Part shown: piece after piece, positions 1 to 7,975 of the stretch
Layout: every line of letters begins with the position of its first letter
How positions within the stretch are numbered: position 1 is the first letter of the stretch
Assembly: GCA_903885855.1 (NCBI GenBank)
Contig: CAISKG010000345.1
Span: forward strand, 1-10,814
Origin: an uncultured Planctomycetaceae bacterium
GTDB lineage: Bacteria; Planctomycetota; Planctomycetia; Pirellulales; UBA1268
Direction: 5' to 3'
DNA: 10,814 bases
Notes under the pieces: generated by a model
What the model was told of the DNA's origin: nothing
Databases searched by the model: none
The model's input: only the letters and a program-made list of their open reading frames with translations
Made by a program: the position numbers and the translations under genes

Positions 1-1
1 C

Positions 2-688
2 GCCGGCGCGGCGCTCGTGGCTGCGATCCCCGGCCTCTCGCCGTAGGGGCGCGGCGCGGCGGCCGCGGCGCTCTCGCGTGACGCGGCCGGCGCGGGGCTG
101 CTTCTCGACGCCATCGTCTCCGGCGCCCTGCCCGCGGCCGATCTGGAGCGGCAGACGGCCGCGGCGCTGTGGGCCTTCCCCGACGCCGCCGTCGTCGCGC
201 GGGCGATCGAGGCCCTCGGGCCGCCTCCCCCGGCCGACCGGGAGGCGCTCGTCGCCTCCTACCGGGCGAGCCTGCCGCAGGACGGGGATCGCGAGCAGGG
301 GCGCGGGCTGTTCCGCAAGCACTGCATGGCCTGCCACCGCGTCGAGGGGGAGGGGCGCGAGACCGGGCCGGCACTGGCCGCCGTGCAGGCCCGCGGCGCC
401 GAGGCGATGCTCCTGGCCGTGCTCGATCCCAACCGCGAGGTCCTGCCGGCCTACCTGGCCCACGCCGCGGTGACCGCCGACGGCCGCGTCGTCACCGGCG
501 TGGTCGCCGCGCAGTCGGAGGGGAGCGTCACGCTGCGGACGGCCGAGGGGGACGAGGTGACGATCCCCCGGGACGACCTCGAGAGCCTCACCAACACCAA
601 GCGATCGCTGATGCCCGAGGGCTTCGAGAAGTCGATCGACGCCCGCGGCATGGCCGATCTCCTGGCCTATCTCATGTCGGCGCGCTGA
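2..688 (+). pseudogene. C-terminal part of a PVC-type c-type cytochrome, reading frame interrupted by TAG
   Basis: The frame gives a helical, Ala/Leu-rich stretch followed by a single-heme cytochrome c domain. The heme motif is C-M-A-C-H at 323-337, preceded by GRGLFRKHC and followed by VEGEGRETGPALA. Next come LAVLDPNREVLPAY, a small beta region (TADGRVVTGVVAAQSEGSVTL) and a closing SLMPEGFEKSIDARGMADLLAYL. This is the standard end of the large planctomycete membrane-anchored or secreted PVC-type CxxCH proteins, which carry a beta-propeller or HEAT-like region upstream. The heme would be attached outside the cytoplasmic membrane and serve electron transfer. The 5' end lies outside the window. 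An in-frame TAG at 44-46 splits the frame, although the residues on both sides fit the same domain (AALVAAIPGLSP, then GRGAAAAALSRD). There is no credible start codon between the stop and the heme motif, whose own Met at 326 sits inside CxxCH. Family identity is secure; whether the gene is functional is not. Confidence 0.8.
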
Positions 689-703
689 CGGCGGCCGCCG
701 TCA
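686..703. terminator. perfect 18-bp palindrome joining two convergent stop codons
   Basis: TGACGGCGGCCGCCGTCA is its own reverse complement. The first three bases are the TGA of the cytochrome gene and the last three are the TGA (as TCA) of the opposing membrane-protein gene. Transcripts from either side could fold a 7-bp GC-rich hairpin with a GGCC loop exactly at the stop codon. There is no U-tract on either side, so it is not a classical intrinsic terminator. A bidirectional barrier or 3'-end stabiliser is the likeliest role, by inference. Confidence 0.45.
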
Positions 704-2551
704 CGGCGACCCCGTTTCGCCGGCGCCGTCGGCGTCCCCGGCGGTCGCCAGGGCGGCGCGGGTGCGCATGTAGACGTCGTCGCTGAGCTCCTCCTGCGGC
801 ACCGGCGGCGGCGTGCCGCGGCGCGGATCGGGGCCGCCTTCCGGGCCGCCCGGGCCCCGGCGGCCGCCCGATTCGCCGCCGTCCGCGGGAGCCGCCGGCG
901 GCTGCGGAGGGCCCCCCTGATCGAGGCCGTCGGGGCCGACCGACCAGACGACGATCCCCTCCGGCGAGGAGCGCCACTGCAGCAGCGACGTCCTCGTGAA
1001 GGGGTCGAGCGGAACGCGCGGGAGACGCGCCGGCACGAGCGCTTCGATCGATTCCGGGAGGGCTCCGGTGGCCAGGCGATGCCGATGGGCGGCCACGAGC
1101 ACCGTCGCGGCGCGGTGGAGGGCGTCGACGCGCACCTGGGTCTGGAACGCGTCGCGCACGTCGCGGAGGAGGATGCGCGACACGAGGCCGTGGCGGCGGC
1201 CGGAGTCCGACGCCTCCCGGATCTCGTCGAGACGGCGATCGAGGCTCGGCCAGCCGGAGGGCTGCTCCTCGACCGCCGCGGCGAGGCGCCGGTACTGGTC
1301 GAATTCGGCGCGGAATCCGGCGATGTCGGCGGGGAGGAGGAACACGCGGAAGAGCGTCGAGAGCCAGCCCGCCAGCGGCGCGAACGCGCCTTTCGACGAC
1401 ACCGGCGAGAACCCGGGGTCGCCGATCAGATCGCCCAGGCCCTCGAAGCCCCGGCGCCCGTCGGCGAAGTCGGCGAGGGTCGCCAGCCCGAAGGCCTCCT
1501 CGCCGACGAGGCTGTGGGCGAGCGTCGGCGGCGCGGCGACGAGATCGCGGATCGCCGGATCGTCGAGGAAGGCGGCGTCCTCGGGACCGAGCTCGGGGAG
1601 GAGCTGCATGAGGATGTCGAGCGCGTCGGCCTCGATCATCCAGCCGACCACCTGCGCCACCAGCAGCGGCTCGGAGGAGGCGTGGCGGCCGATGCGCACC
1701 ACGCGGGCCAGATCGGCGAAGGCCTCGGGGAAGCGTCCCTCGACCGCCTCGTGCTCGGCGGCCACCGCCAGGAGGCGCGACTCGATGCGCAGCATCGTCA
1801 GCTCGGGGATCAGCATCTCGACGTGGGGCCTGGTCCAGTCGCGACGGAAGCGGCAGCCGTCGATGTCGGCGGCACGGCGGATCGTCTCCAGCGTCGCGGC
1901 GTGGCGCGTGATCAGCGCCACCGTCTCGGGCCGCAGGGGGGGGCGGCGCTGGTCCGCCGACGCCGGGCGGCGCCCGGAGCGGCGGGTGAAGAGCGGCCCG
2001 TCGGACGACTTGAGCGAGGCGTCGGCCGAGATCGCGGCCGAGGCCTGGCCGTGGAGCCGGGCCGCCGTGTCGGCGTCGGGCACGCTCGTGGGCAGGGCCG
2101 ACTGCATCATCGTGGCCGCCTCGACGCGCATCGCGCGGGCCTCGGCGGCCACGGCGTTGTCGAGGATCAGCAGCGTGCCGATGGCGCAGGCGTGGGCGAG
2201 CACCGTGAGGGCCGCGAGGCCCACCAGCGGCCAGCGGGCCGCGATCGGCGCCGAGGAGGAGGAGGTCGCCGAGGCCATCCCCGCGCGCGAGATCCACACC
2301 CCCCCCACCACCGCGGCGATGACGAGCGACACGGTGGGGGCGAACCAGTTCGGCTCGACGCGCACCACGAAGGCCAGCCAGCGGGCGCCGGCGAGCCAGG
2401 GGAGGAGCCCGATGAGGGGCACCGCCATGCCCAGCGCCACGATCAGCGACCGCACCCAGGGGATGCGGACCCGGGCGGCCGCCGCGGTGCAGGCCGCGCT
2501 CCAGAGCAGGCAGGTCGCGCCCACCAGGAGGAAGAAGGCGAGATGTCCCAT
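701..2551 (-). CDS. four-helix membrane protein with pseudopilin-like C-terminal motif, function unknown
   Basis: The protein is 616 residues long. Hydrophobic segments lie at about residues 5-25, 33-55, 71-89 and 108-131, followed by a soluble, mostly helical Ala/Arg-rich domain of roughly 400 residues. Near the end, residues 497-547 read GALPESIEALVPARLPRVPLDPF, then WSVGPDGLDQGG. This type of tail recurs in planctomycete membrane proteins and resembles the DPWG...YSxGxDG end of type II secretion pseudopilins (GspG). A Pro/Gly-rich low-complexity stretch (about 545-590) and a short acidic tail follow. I do not recognise a specific function. The start at 2551 was chosen because MGHLAFFLLVGATCLLW opens the first helix and a GGGAGG (2562-2567) lies 10 bases upstream. 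The in-frame ATG at 2629 would add 26 Pro-rich residues and cannot be excluded. The gene diverges from cysI and converges on the cytochrome gene. Confidence 0.75.
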   Translation of the reverse strand: MGHLAFFLLVGATCLLWSAACTAAAARVRIPWVRSLIVALGMAVPLIGLLPWLAGARWLAFVVRVEPNWFAPTVSLVIAAVVGGVWISRAGMASATSSSSAPIAARWPLVGLAALTVLAHACAIGTLLILDNAVAAEARAMRVEAATMMQSALPTSVPDADTAARLHGQASAAISADASLKSSDGPLFTRRSGRRPASADQRRPPLRPETVALITRHAATLETIRRAADIDGCRFRRDWTRPHVEMLIPELTMLRIESRLLAVAAEHEAVEGRFPEAFADLARVVRIGRHASSEPLLVAQVVGWMIEADALDILMQLLPELGPEDAAFLDDPAIRDLVAAPPTLAHSLVGEEAFGLATLADFADGRRGFEGLGDLIGDPGFSPVSSKGAFAPLAGWLSTLFRVFLLPADIAGFRAEFDQYRRLAAAVEEQPSGWPSLDRRLDEIREASDSGRRHGLVSRILLRDVRDAFQTQVRVDALHRAATVLVAAHRHRLATGALPESIEALVPARLPRVPLDPFTRTSLLQWRSSPEGIVVWSVGPDGLDQGGPPQPPAAPADGGESGGRRGPGGPEGGPDPRRGTPPPVPQEELSDDVYMRTRAALATAGDADGAGETGSP

Positions 2552-2814
2552 CGGCTCGGAGCCTCCCGCCGGGGCCGCGCTCGGGGGATCGGGCGTTCCG
2601 GAGCGCGGCAGCGCCGGAAGCCTCAGCATCGTCCCGGATGGGGGGAGGAAAGTCGAGAGGCAGGCGATCGCCCCCGCCGGGCCGCCGCGGCGGGATGTCG
2701 GCCGGCGGGCCGAAGGACTATCCTTCCCCTGCGGCCCCTCTCGCCGCGGCCGCGCGGCCGCGATCGCGGGCCGTCCGCCGGTCCGTCCCCCGCCCCCCTG
2801 CATCACGAGCGACC
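2552..2814. other. divergent intergenic spacer between the membrane-protein gene and cysI
   Basis: These 263 bases separate the two start codons and must hold promoters for both directions unless one transcript starts elsewhere. I see no convincing -35/-10 pair. Two structures stand out: the small inverted repeat at 2712-2726, one of the few AT-containing spots in the region, and a GC-only inverted repeat with arms 2673-2679 (CCCGCCG) and 2688-2694 (CGGCGGG). The latter is expected by chance at this base composition. Extending either flanking gene into the spacer adds only low-complexity Pro/Arg/Gly residues. Confidence 0.5.
2712..2726. promoter_or_regulatory. inverted repeat GAAGGA-CTA-TCCTTC upstream of cysI
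   Basis: Two perfect 6-base arms are separated by three bases, about 90 bases before the cysI start. The right half contains TATCCT, which could itself serve as a weak -10 element for cysI, although no matching -35 is visible. The symmetry and position suit an operator for a dimeric regulator of sulfur assimilation, but I know of no regulator with this site. The function is inferred from position only. Confidence 0.25.
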
Positions 2815-4563
2815 ATGAGCGACGACCACAAGCCCGACGACGCCCCCAAGCCGAGCGCGGTCGAGGGCTTCAAGACCTCGAGCGACTACCTGCGCGGCGA
2901 CATCGCCCGGGAACTCGCCGACGGCGCGGCGGGCTTCGGCAAGGGGAGCATCCAGCTCCTCAAGAACCACGGCACCTACCAGCAGGACGACCGCGAGCAG
3001 CGGAAGAGCCGCGAGGGGGCCAAGAGCGTCCGCGAGATCAGCTTCATGATCCGCACCTGCGTGCCGGGGGGGAAGCTCACCGCCGAGCAGCTCCTCTCCG
3101 CCATCGACATGGGGGACGAACTGGGCAACGGCACGATCCGGCTCACGACGCGGCAGACGATCCAGCACCACGGCGTGGTGAAGGGGGATCTCAAGGCCTT
3201 CATGCGGCAGGTGCACGACAACCACATGACGACCCTCGCCGCCTGCGGCGACGTCGAGCGCAACATCATGTGCTGCCCCGCGCCGATCCGCGGCGACACC
3301 GTCCGGGAGCAGATGCAGGCGAAGCTCGACGAGCTGGCCGTGCACCTCGCCCCCCGCACCCGCGCCTACTACGAGATCTGGCTCACCGACCCCGAGACCG
3401 GCGAGAAGGAGCGGGTGGCCGGCGGCCCGGAGACGATCGAGCCGATCTACGGCCCCACCTACCTGCCGCGGAAATTCAAGACGGCCTTCGCGCTCCCCGA
3501 GGACAACTGCGTCGACGTCTACGCCAACGACCTCGGCTTCATCGTCGTCCACGAGGGGGGAAGGATCCTCGGCTACAACGTGCTGGCCGGTGGCGGCATG
3601 GGGGTGACGCCGAGCGCCGCCAAGACCTTCCCGGCGCTCGCCAAGCGGCTCGGGTTCGTGCCGCCGGAGGACGTGCTGGGGATCGCCGAGGCGATCGTGA
3701 AGGTGCAGCGCGACTACGGCAACCGCTCCGACCGCAAGGTGGCGCGGCTCAAGTACACGATCCACACCATGGGCCTGGAGAACTTCCGCGCCAAGGTGGA
3801 GGAGTACTTCGGCAAGCCACTGGCCCCCTGCCATCCGGCCGACGTCCACGGCTTCGACGACCACATCGGCTGGCACGCCCAGGGGGATGGCCGCCACTTC
3901 TACGGCCTCAACGTCGAGAACGGCCGCGTCCACGACACCGGCGGCTTCCGCCTGAAGACGGCGCTGCGGCGGATTCTCCGCGACGTGCAGCCCGGCGTGC
4001 GGATCACGGCCCACCAGAGCCTGCTGTTCACCGATCTGGCCGCCGGCGATCGGGAGCGGATCGCCGAGATCCTCCACGGCCACGGCGTGAAGACCTCCGA
4101 GGAGATCTCGACGATCCGGCGCTGGAGCATGGCCTGCGTGGCGCTGCCCACCTGCGGTCTGGCGGTGGCCGAGAGCGAACGCGTGCTGCCGGGCTTGATC
4201 GACCGGCTCGAGCCGGAGGTGGCGAAGCTGGGCCTCGAGAAGGAGGCCTTCACGCTCCGCATGACCGGCTGCCCGAACGCCTGCGCCCGCCCCTACAACG
4301 CCGACATCGGCATCGTGGGGCGGACGGCGGGGAAGTACACGATCTTCCTCGGCGGCCGGCTCCTCGGCGACCGCCTCAACGAGCACTACAAGGACGTGGT
4401 TCCCTTCGAGCAGCTCGCCGGGGAGATCACCGCCGTGCTCGCCTGCTACAAGGCCGAGCGGAAGCCCGGCGAGACGCTCGGCGACTTCTGCCACAAGAAG
4501 GGCGTCGACGGGGTGCGGGCATGGGCCGACGCGTGGCTCGCCGGAAGCCGCGGCGCGGGGTGA
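2815..4563 (+). CDS. cysI: assimilatory sulfite reductase, siroheme/[4Fe-4S] hemoprotein subunit
   Basis: This 582-residue enzyme performs the six-electron reduction of sulfite to sulfide for cysteine synthesis in the cytoplasm. It contains both ferredoxin-like half-domains and both siroheme/Fe-S half-domains of the sulfite/nitrite reductase family. The cluster and siroheme ligands are all present: C441 and C447 (ACVALPTC, C-x5-C), then C486 and C490 (TGCPNAC, C-x3-C). Sulfite-binding residues also match E. coli CysI: R80 (IRTCVPGG), R149 (DVERNIM), and K220 and K222 (YLPRKFK). TYLPRKFKT and the DYGNRSDRKVARLKYT region align directly with CysI, so sulfite rather than nitrite is the likely substrate. 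No flavoprotein partner (CysJ), CysH or siroheme synthase lies in the window, so the electron donor, NADPH/CysJ or ferredoxin, cannot be told. The start at 2815 begins MSDDHKPDDAPK; residues encoded further upstream are Arg/Pro-rich filler. No strong ribosome binding site is visible. Confidence 0.93.
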   Translation: MSDDHKPDDAPKPSAVEGFKTSSDYLRGDIARELADGAAGFGKGSIQLLKNHGTYQQDDREQRKSREGAKSVREISFMIRTCVPGGKLTAEQLLSAIDMGDELGNGTIRLTTRQTIQHHGVVKGDLKAFMRQVHDNHMTTLAACGDVERNIMCCPAPIRGDTVREQMQAKLDELAVHLAPRTRAYYEIWLTDPETGEKERVAGGPETIEPIYGPTYLPRKFKTAFALPEDNCVDVYANDLGFIVVHEGGRILGYNVLAGGGMGVTPSAAKTFPALAKRLGFVPPEDVLGIAEAIVKVQRDYGNRSDRKVARLKYTIHTMGLENFRAKVEEYFGKPLAPCHPADVHGFDDHIGWHAQGDGRHFYGLNVENGRVHDTGGFRLKTALRRILRDVQPGVRITAHQSLLFTDLAAGDRERIAEILHGHGVKTSEEISTIRRWSMACVALPTCGLAVAESERVLPGLIDRLEPEVAKLGLEKEAFTLRMTGCPNACARPYNADIGIVGRTAGKYTIFLGGRLLGDRLNEHYKDVVPFEQLAGEITAVLACYKAERKPGETLGDFCHKKGVDGVRAWADAWLAGSRGAG

Positions 4564-4570
4564 GCGGACG

Positions 4571-6304
4571 TCAGCGGGCGAAGGCCTCGGGCCGCTCGAG
4601 CACGAACATGTGGCCGTGGTCGCTGGTCACGATCACGGCGGTGTCCTCCCAGCCGCCGTGGGCCTCGATCCAGGCGGCGACCGCCCGGAAGGCGGCGTCG
4701 CCGGAGGCGACGGCCCCGATGCAGGCGTCGATGTCGTTGCCGTGGCTGGCCCAGTCGACGTCCCCCGCCTCGACCATCAGCCAGAAGGGCTTCCCGCGTG
4801 CCTCGAGGACGTCGAGGGCCGCCACCGCCATCTCCGCCAGCGTCGGGTTCTCCTCGATGTCGGCGCGCGTGTAGGCGATCGGCTGGCTGTACTTGAGCCC
4901 CAGCCCCGACTGCTCGCCGAGGGCCACCAGGCGGGCCCGCCCCTCGTCGGAGACCATCACCGGATCGAAGCCGCCGTCGGCGGTGGCGAAGGGGAGGTTG
5001 CCCGCGGCGGTGCCGAACCAGCCGAAGAGGCGGCGATCCGCGGCGATGGCCGCCCGCACCCCCTCCGCCAGCACCTCCGCGCCCCGCCGGCCGGGCGTGC
5101 GCAGGGCCATCTCGTAGCGGCCCCCGGAGCGGGCGTCGATGGCGCGCAGCGTGGAGACGGCGGCGTACTTCAGCGGCGGCTCGTAGTTGGCCCCCTGGTC
5201 GTCGCGGTCGTCCTCGTCGCCGACGCCGAAGCCGCACCCGATGACCACGTCCATTCCCGGCAGCGGCTCGGTGCGGTGGGCCACGGAGCGCGTCCCCACC
5301 ATGTCGCGGGTGATGTCCTGGTAGTCGTCGCGGCTGACGTTGTTGGCGTAGGCGCAGGCCGGGGTGGCGTGGGGGATCGGCACGCTGGTCACCGCGCCCA
5401 CCGACCAGCCGCGCCGCTGCAGCGTGCGGGCGATCGGCTCGAGGTGCTCGCCCGCCGGGTCGACGTTGATGGCGTCGTTGTAGGTCTTCCTGCCCGCGCA
5501 GAAGGCGGTGGCCGACGCGGCGGAATCGACCACGGCGTGGGGGCGGTCGCGATCGTGCCCCACGAGGTAGTCGGGGCGGGCGACCCGGTCCCACGGCGTG
5601 GCGCCGCCGCGCGACGGATCGTAGCCGCCGGGCTTCTCGCCGCCGGGATTCTTGAGCGCCTGGGCGTCGACGTCGACCTTCGTGCCGTCGTTGGCCGGCG
5701 AGGTGCAGCAGAAGCCGAAGTCGCCCGCCACGCCGGCGTAGTCCTGGAACGCGAGCCCCGTGCCGCGGCCGGAGTCGTAGGCCACGCGGCCCGACAGCGC
5801 GATCGCGGCGGTGCGCGTCGTGGTCCAGTCGAGACCGTCGAAGACCATGAGCACGATCCGCTTCGTGCCCCCCTCCGCGGCCGCCATCTGCACCGTGTGG
5901 AGGTCGGTCTGGTCGAAGTACTCGGCGGCGGGGTTGAGGGTGTCGTCGGGGAGGCGGCCGTAGAGCGCCTCGAGGCGCGCGCGGTCGCGGTAGACGCTGC
6001 GGGGCCCCGCCACGGCCTCCAGGCCCACGCCGAAGGTGTACACCGGCACGAGACGGTTGGAGTGGTTCGACCAGGAGACGTAGTGGGGCGCGAGGTCGCC
6101 CCAGCGCCCCCACGGCGCGGCGCCGGTGTGCGTGGCGATCCACTGCATCGCCGCCAGGGAATCGGTGGGGCGCACCGCCGCGACCGGCACGCGACTCACC
6201 GGCGCCGGCTCGGCGGCGGGCGCGGGCCGGTGTCGCGCCGCGGCGCCCCACAGCGCGAGCAGACCGGCGACGAGGGCACGGGCGGGGAGGCGGGGGGCGG
6301 GCAT
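4571..6304 (-). CDS. secreted alkaline phosphatase (PhoA family), short C-terminus
   Basis: This 577-residue phosphomonoesterase would act outside the cytoplasm. Residues 1-31 form a Sec signal peptide: a basic start, hydrophobic LVAGLLALWGAAA, and probable cleavage after APA. Active-site motifs appear in family order: D156 (VFDGLDW), nucleophile S261 in DSAASATAFCAGRKTYN, T314 (HATPA), R325 (NNVSR), E512/D517/H521 (VEAGDVDWASH) and D562-H563 (TSDHGH). By alignment with E. coli PhoA these cover the nucleophile, the phosphate-binding Arg, the Mg ligands and most Zn ligands. The chain stops 14 residues after H563, so the last Zn1 ligand of E. coli PhoA (H412) has no counterpart. The DNA beyond is the 3' end of cysI, so no displaced continuation exists. 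GGAG at 6313-6316 supports the start at 6304. The gene is last in the minus-strand array, 86 bp after the acetyltransferase gene, and no clear Pho box was seen. Confidence 0.88.
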   Translation of the reverse strand: MPAPRLPARALVAGLLALWGAAARHRPAPAAEPAPVSRVPVAAVRPTDSLAAMQWIATHTGAAPWGRWGDLAPHYVSWSNHSNRLVPVYTFGVGLEAVAGPRSVYRDRARLEALYGRLPDDTLNPAAEYFDQTDLHTVQMAAAEGGTKRIVLMVFDGLDWTTTRTAAIALSGRVAYDSGRGTGLAFQDYAGVAGDFGFCCTSPANDGTKVDVDAQALKNPGGEKPGGYDPSRGGATPWDRVARPDYLVGHDRDRPHAVVDSAASATAFCAGRKTYNDAINVDPAGEHLEPIARTLQRRGWSVGAVTSVPIPHATPACAYANNVSRDDYQDITRDMVGTRSVAHRTEPLPGMDVVIGCGFGVGDEDDRDDQGANYEPPLKYAAVSTLRAIDARSGGRYEMALRTPGRRGAEVLAEGVRAAIAADRRLFGWFGTAAGNLPFATADGGFDPVMVSDEGRARLVALGEQSGLGLKYSQPIAYTRADIEENPTLAEMAVAALDVLEARGKPFWLMVEAGDVDWASHGNDIDACIGAVASGDAAFRAVAAWIEAHGGWEDTAVIVTSDHGHMFVLERPEAFAR

Positions 6305-6390
6305 GGCGGGATCTCCGGAGGACGGACCGGACACCACGACAGCGGAGCGTGCGCCTGCGAGGATCGTGTGAGCGCGCGGGGGCCCGGACC

Positions 6391-7971
6391 TCAGGCCGGC
6401 ACGTCGTCCCACACCGGCGCCCACAGCGGCAGCCGCGGGAAAAGGATGCCGGCGAGCCTCTGGGCCATCTGCGTCGATGGTTCCATCGTGCCGCGGGCGA
6501 CCGCCTCCACCGGATCGCACTGCCCCAGCAGCAGACGGGCGAGTTCGTCGTCGGCGAGCTTCATCCAGCTGCGACCCACCCGCCCCGGGTGCACCGAGGC
6601 CTTGCCGTCGGCGACGATCACCGAGCCCCGGAACGACGGGGCGTCGATGCCCAGTTCGACCGTCTCGCGGATGCCGGCGGCGGCCACGCGCTCGGCCGTC
6701 GCCGGGGCGGCGGCCTGCATCGCCCGCAGCGGGTCGAGCACCTTGGCGACGATCATCCGGTCGTGGACGCCGACCACGCTCTCCTCCCCGGCCACCGCGC
6801 GGTGGAGGGGATCGGACGAGCCCGACTCGTAGATGATCTGCTGGCGGTCGTTCTCGATCGCCTCGGCGCAGACCCGCGCGAGGATGTCGCGCTCGAGGCC
6901 GGGGAACTCCGGATCGGCGAGCAATTCGAGGACGCGGTTGCCCGACTGGATGCAGTAGCCGACGATCCGCGCCGTCGTCTCGTGGAGGTCGTAGCGATCC
7001 TGGCCGACGAGGGCCACGAGGATCGAGTCGAAGGCGCCGCGGCTCACCAGCCAGCGCGAGTAGGGCTCGCTGCGGTCGAGCGGGCCGACGAAGCGGGCGG
7101 CGTTCTGCCGGTAGATGCGCAGGATCGCCGGCAGTTCCACGTGGCGCCACTGGCGCATCGAAATCCCCTCCACGGCGCGCGGGGCCGACGCGGGGCCGCG
7201 CTCGAGGAGACGGGCGAGGATCTCCGCCGGGCGGCCCGGCGTGGCGCAGTCGCGCCCCAGCACCGCCCAGCCCATCTCGTGGAACGAGGCGGCGATCCGG
7301 GTGCGCGAGAAGGCGATCGCGGCGCCGAAATGGCGCATCCGCTCCTCCGCGGCGCGCACCAGGCGCTGGCCGTGGCCGGCGCCGCGGCACTCCGGCAGCA
7401 CGGCGACGCGGTCGAGGGTGCCGGTGGGCACCGTCACCCCGCCGATGAACGCCTGCCGCGGCACCACCTCGGCGTGGCCGACCAAGCGCCCGGCGATGCG
7501 GGCCACGAGGCGGTTGGCGGAATCGTGGTCGGGATGGTCGACGGCGGCGTGGAACTCCGCGCGGGTGGGGGCCGCGGGGAGCGGGCTGAGGAGTTGGAGG
7601 ATCTCGTGCTGGTCGCCCGCCCGGGCCGGCGCGATGTCGCAGTCGGCGAGCATCCACGAGGGGGGGGTGCGCGGCACCACCGGGTGGACCGGCAGATGGA
7701 TGATCGGCGGCCGTCGGGCGGGCGGCGGGCGGCGGCTGACGACGGTGCCGGAGGGGCGAACCTCGATCGATTCGACGCTCACGCCGGCCGGAGGGAGCTT
7801 CGCGGGCGGCCGCGCCTTCGCGGCCTGCGTGCCGGCGCCGACGGTCGCCTTCTCGGCCACTTTGACGGCGCCGCGCTGGCGGGCCGATGCGGCCTGCTTG
7901 GTGGCCGCCACGATCCGGGCCCGGGGCCGCGCCGACCGCTCTGCCCCCTGCCTGTTGCCTTCCCCTGGCAT
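6391..7971 (-). CDS. Eis-like GNAT acetyltransferase with tandem GNAT folds and a probable SCP2-like C-terminal domain
   Basis: The protein is 526 residues. Residues 1 to about 65 are an Arg/Lys/Ala/Pro-rich, probably disordered tail. A GNAT domain covers about 110-260, with the acetyl-CoA pyrophosphate loop R-G-A-G-H-G at 196-201 inside DRVAVLPECRGAGHGQRL. A second, degenerate GNAT-like region lies at about 270-390 (ARIVGYCIQSGNRVLELL, then a helix and IIYESGSSDPL). The end, about 400-526, has the pattern of the SCP2-like domain that closes Eis proteins (DDELARLLLGQ...LFPRLPLWAPVWDDVPA). Eis relatives N-acetylate amines such as aminoglycosides, polyamines or lysines; the substrate here is unknown. 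The start at 7971 has AAGGAGG (7976-7982) four bases upstream, better than the in-frame ATG at 7995, which adds eight residues. A promoter-like sequence lies just before it. The next gene downstream encodes the alkaline phosphatase. Confidence 0.72.
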   Translation of the reverse strand: MPGEGNRQGAERSARPRARIVAATKQAASARQRGAVKVAEKATVGAGTQAAKARPPAKLPPAGVSVESIEVRPSGTVVSRRPPPARRPPIIHLPVHPVVPRTPPSWMLADCDIAPARAGDQHEILQLLSPLPAAPTRAEFHAAVDHPDHDSANRLVARIAGRLVGHAEVVPRQAFIGGVTVPTGTLDRVAVLPECRGAGHGQRLVRAAEERMRHFGAAIAFSRTRIAASFHEMGWAVLGRDCATPGRPAEILARLLERGPASAPRAVEGISMRQWRHVELPAILRIYRQNAARFVGPLDRSEPYSRWLVSRGAFDSILVALVGQDRYDLHETTARIVGYCIQSGNRVLELLADPEFPGLERDILARVCAEAIENDRQQIIYESGSSDPLHRAVAGEESVVGVHDRMIVAKVLDPLRAMQAAAPATAERVAAAGIRETVELGIDAPSFRGSVIVADGKASVHPGRVGRSWMKLADDELARLLLGQCDPVEAVARGTMEPSTQMAQRLAGILFPRLPLWAPVWDDVPA

Positions 7972-7975
7972 GTCG

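Noticed and set aside
2673..2694. GC-only inverted repeat in the cysI upstream spacer
   Set aside because: Seven-base G/C arms are expected by chance at this base composition, and nothing in its position singles it out.
4564..4570. Seven-base gap between cysI and phosphatase stops as a possible terminator
   Set aside because: The flanks do not form a stable hairpin, unlike the junction at 686-703. Only the GACGTC core is symmetric.
996..4874. A very long open + strand frame running antisense to the membrane-protein gene and then out of frame through cysI
   Set aside because: Its translation is Arg/Ala/Ser low-complexity with no domain, and it crosses two well-supported genes. Stop-poor GC-rich DNA creates such frames routinely.
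4610..6832. Open + strand frame antisense to the alkaline phosphatase gene
   Set aside because: The product is Gly/Val/His/Arg-rich with no motif, while the opposite strand carries a complete PhoA-family active site.
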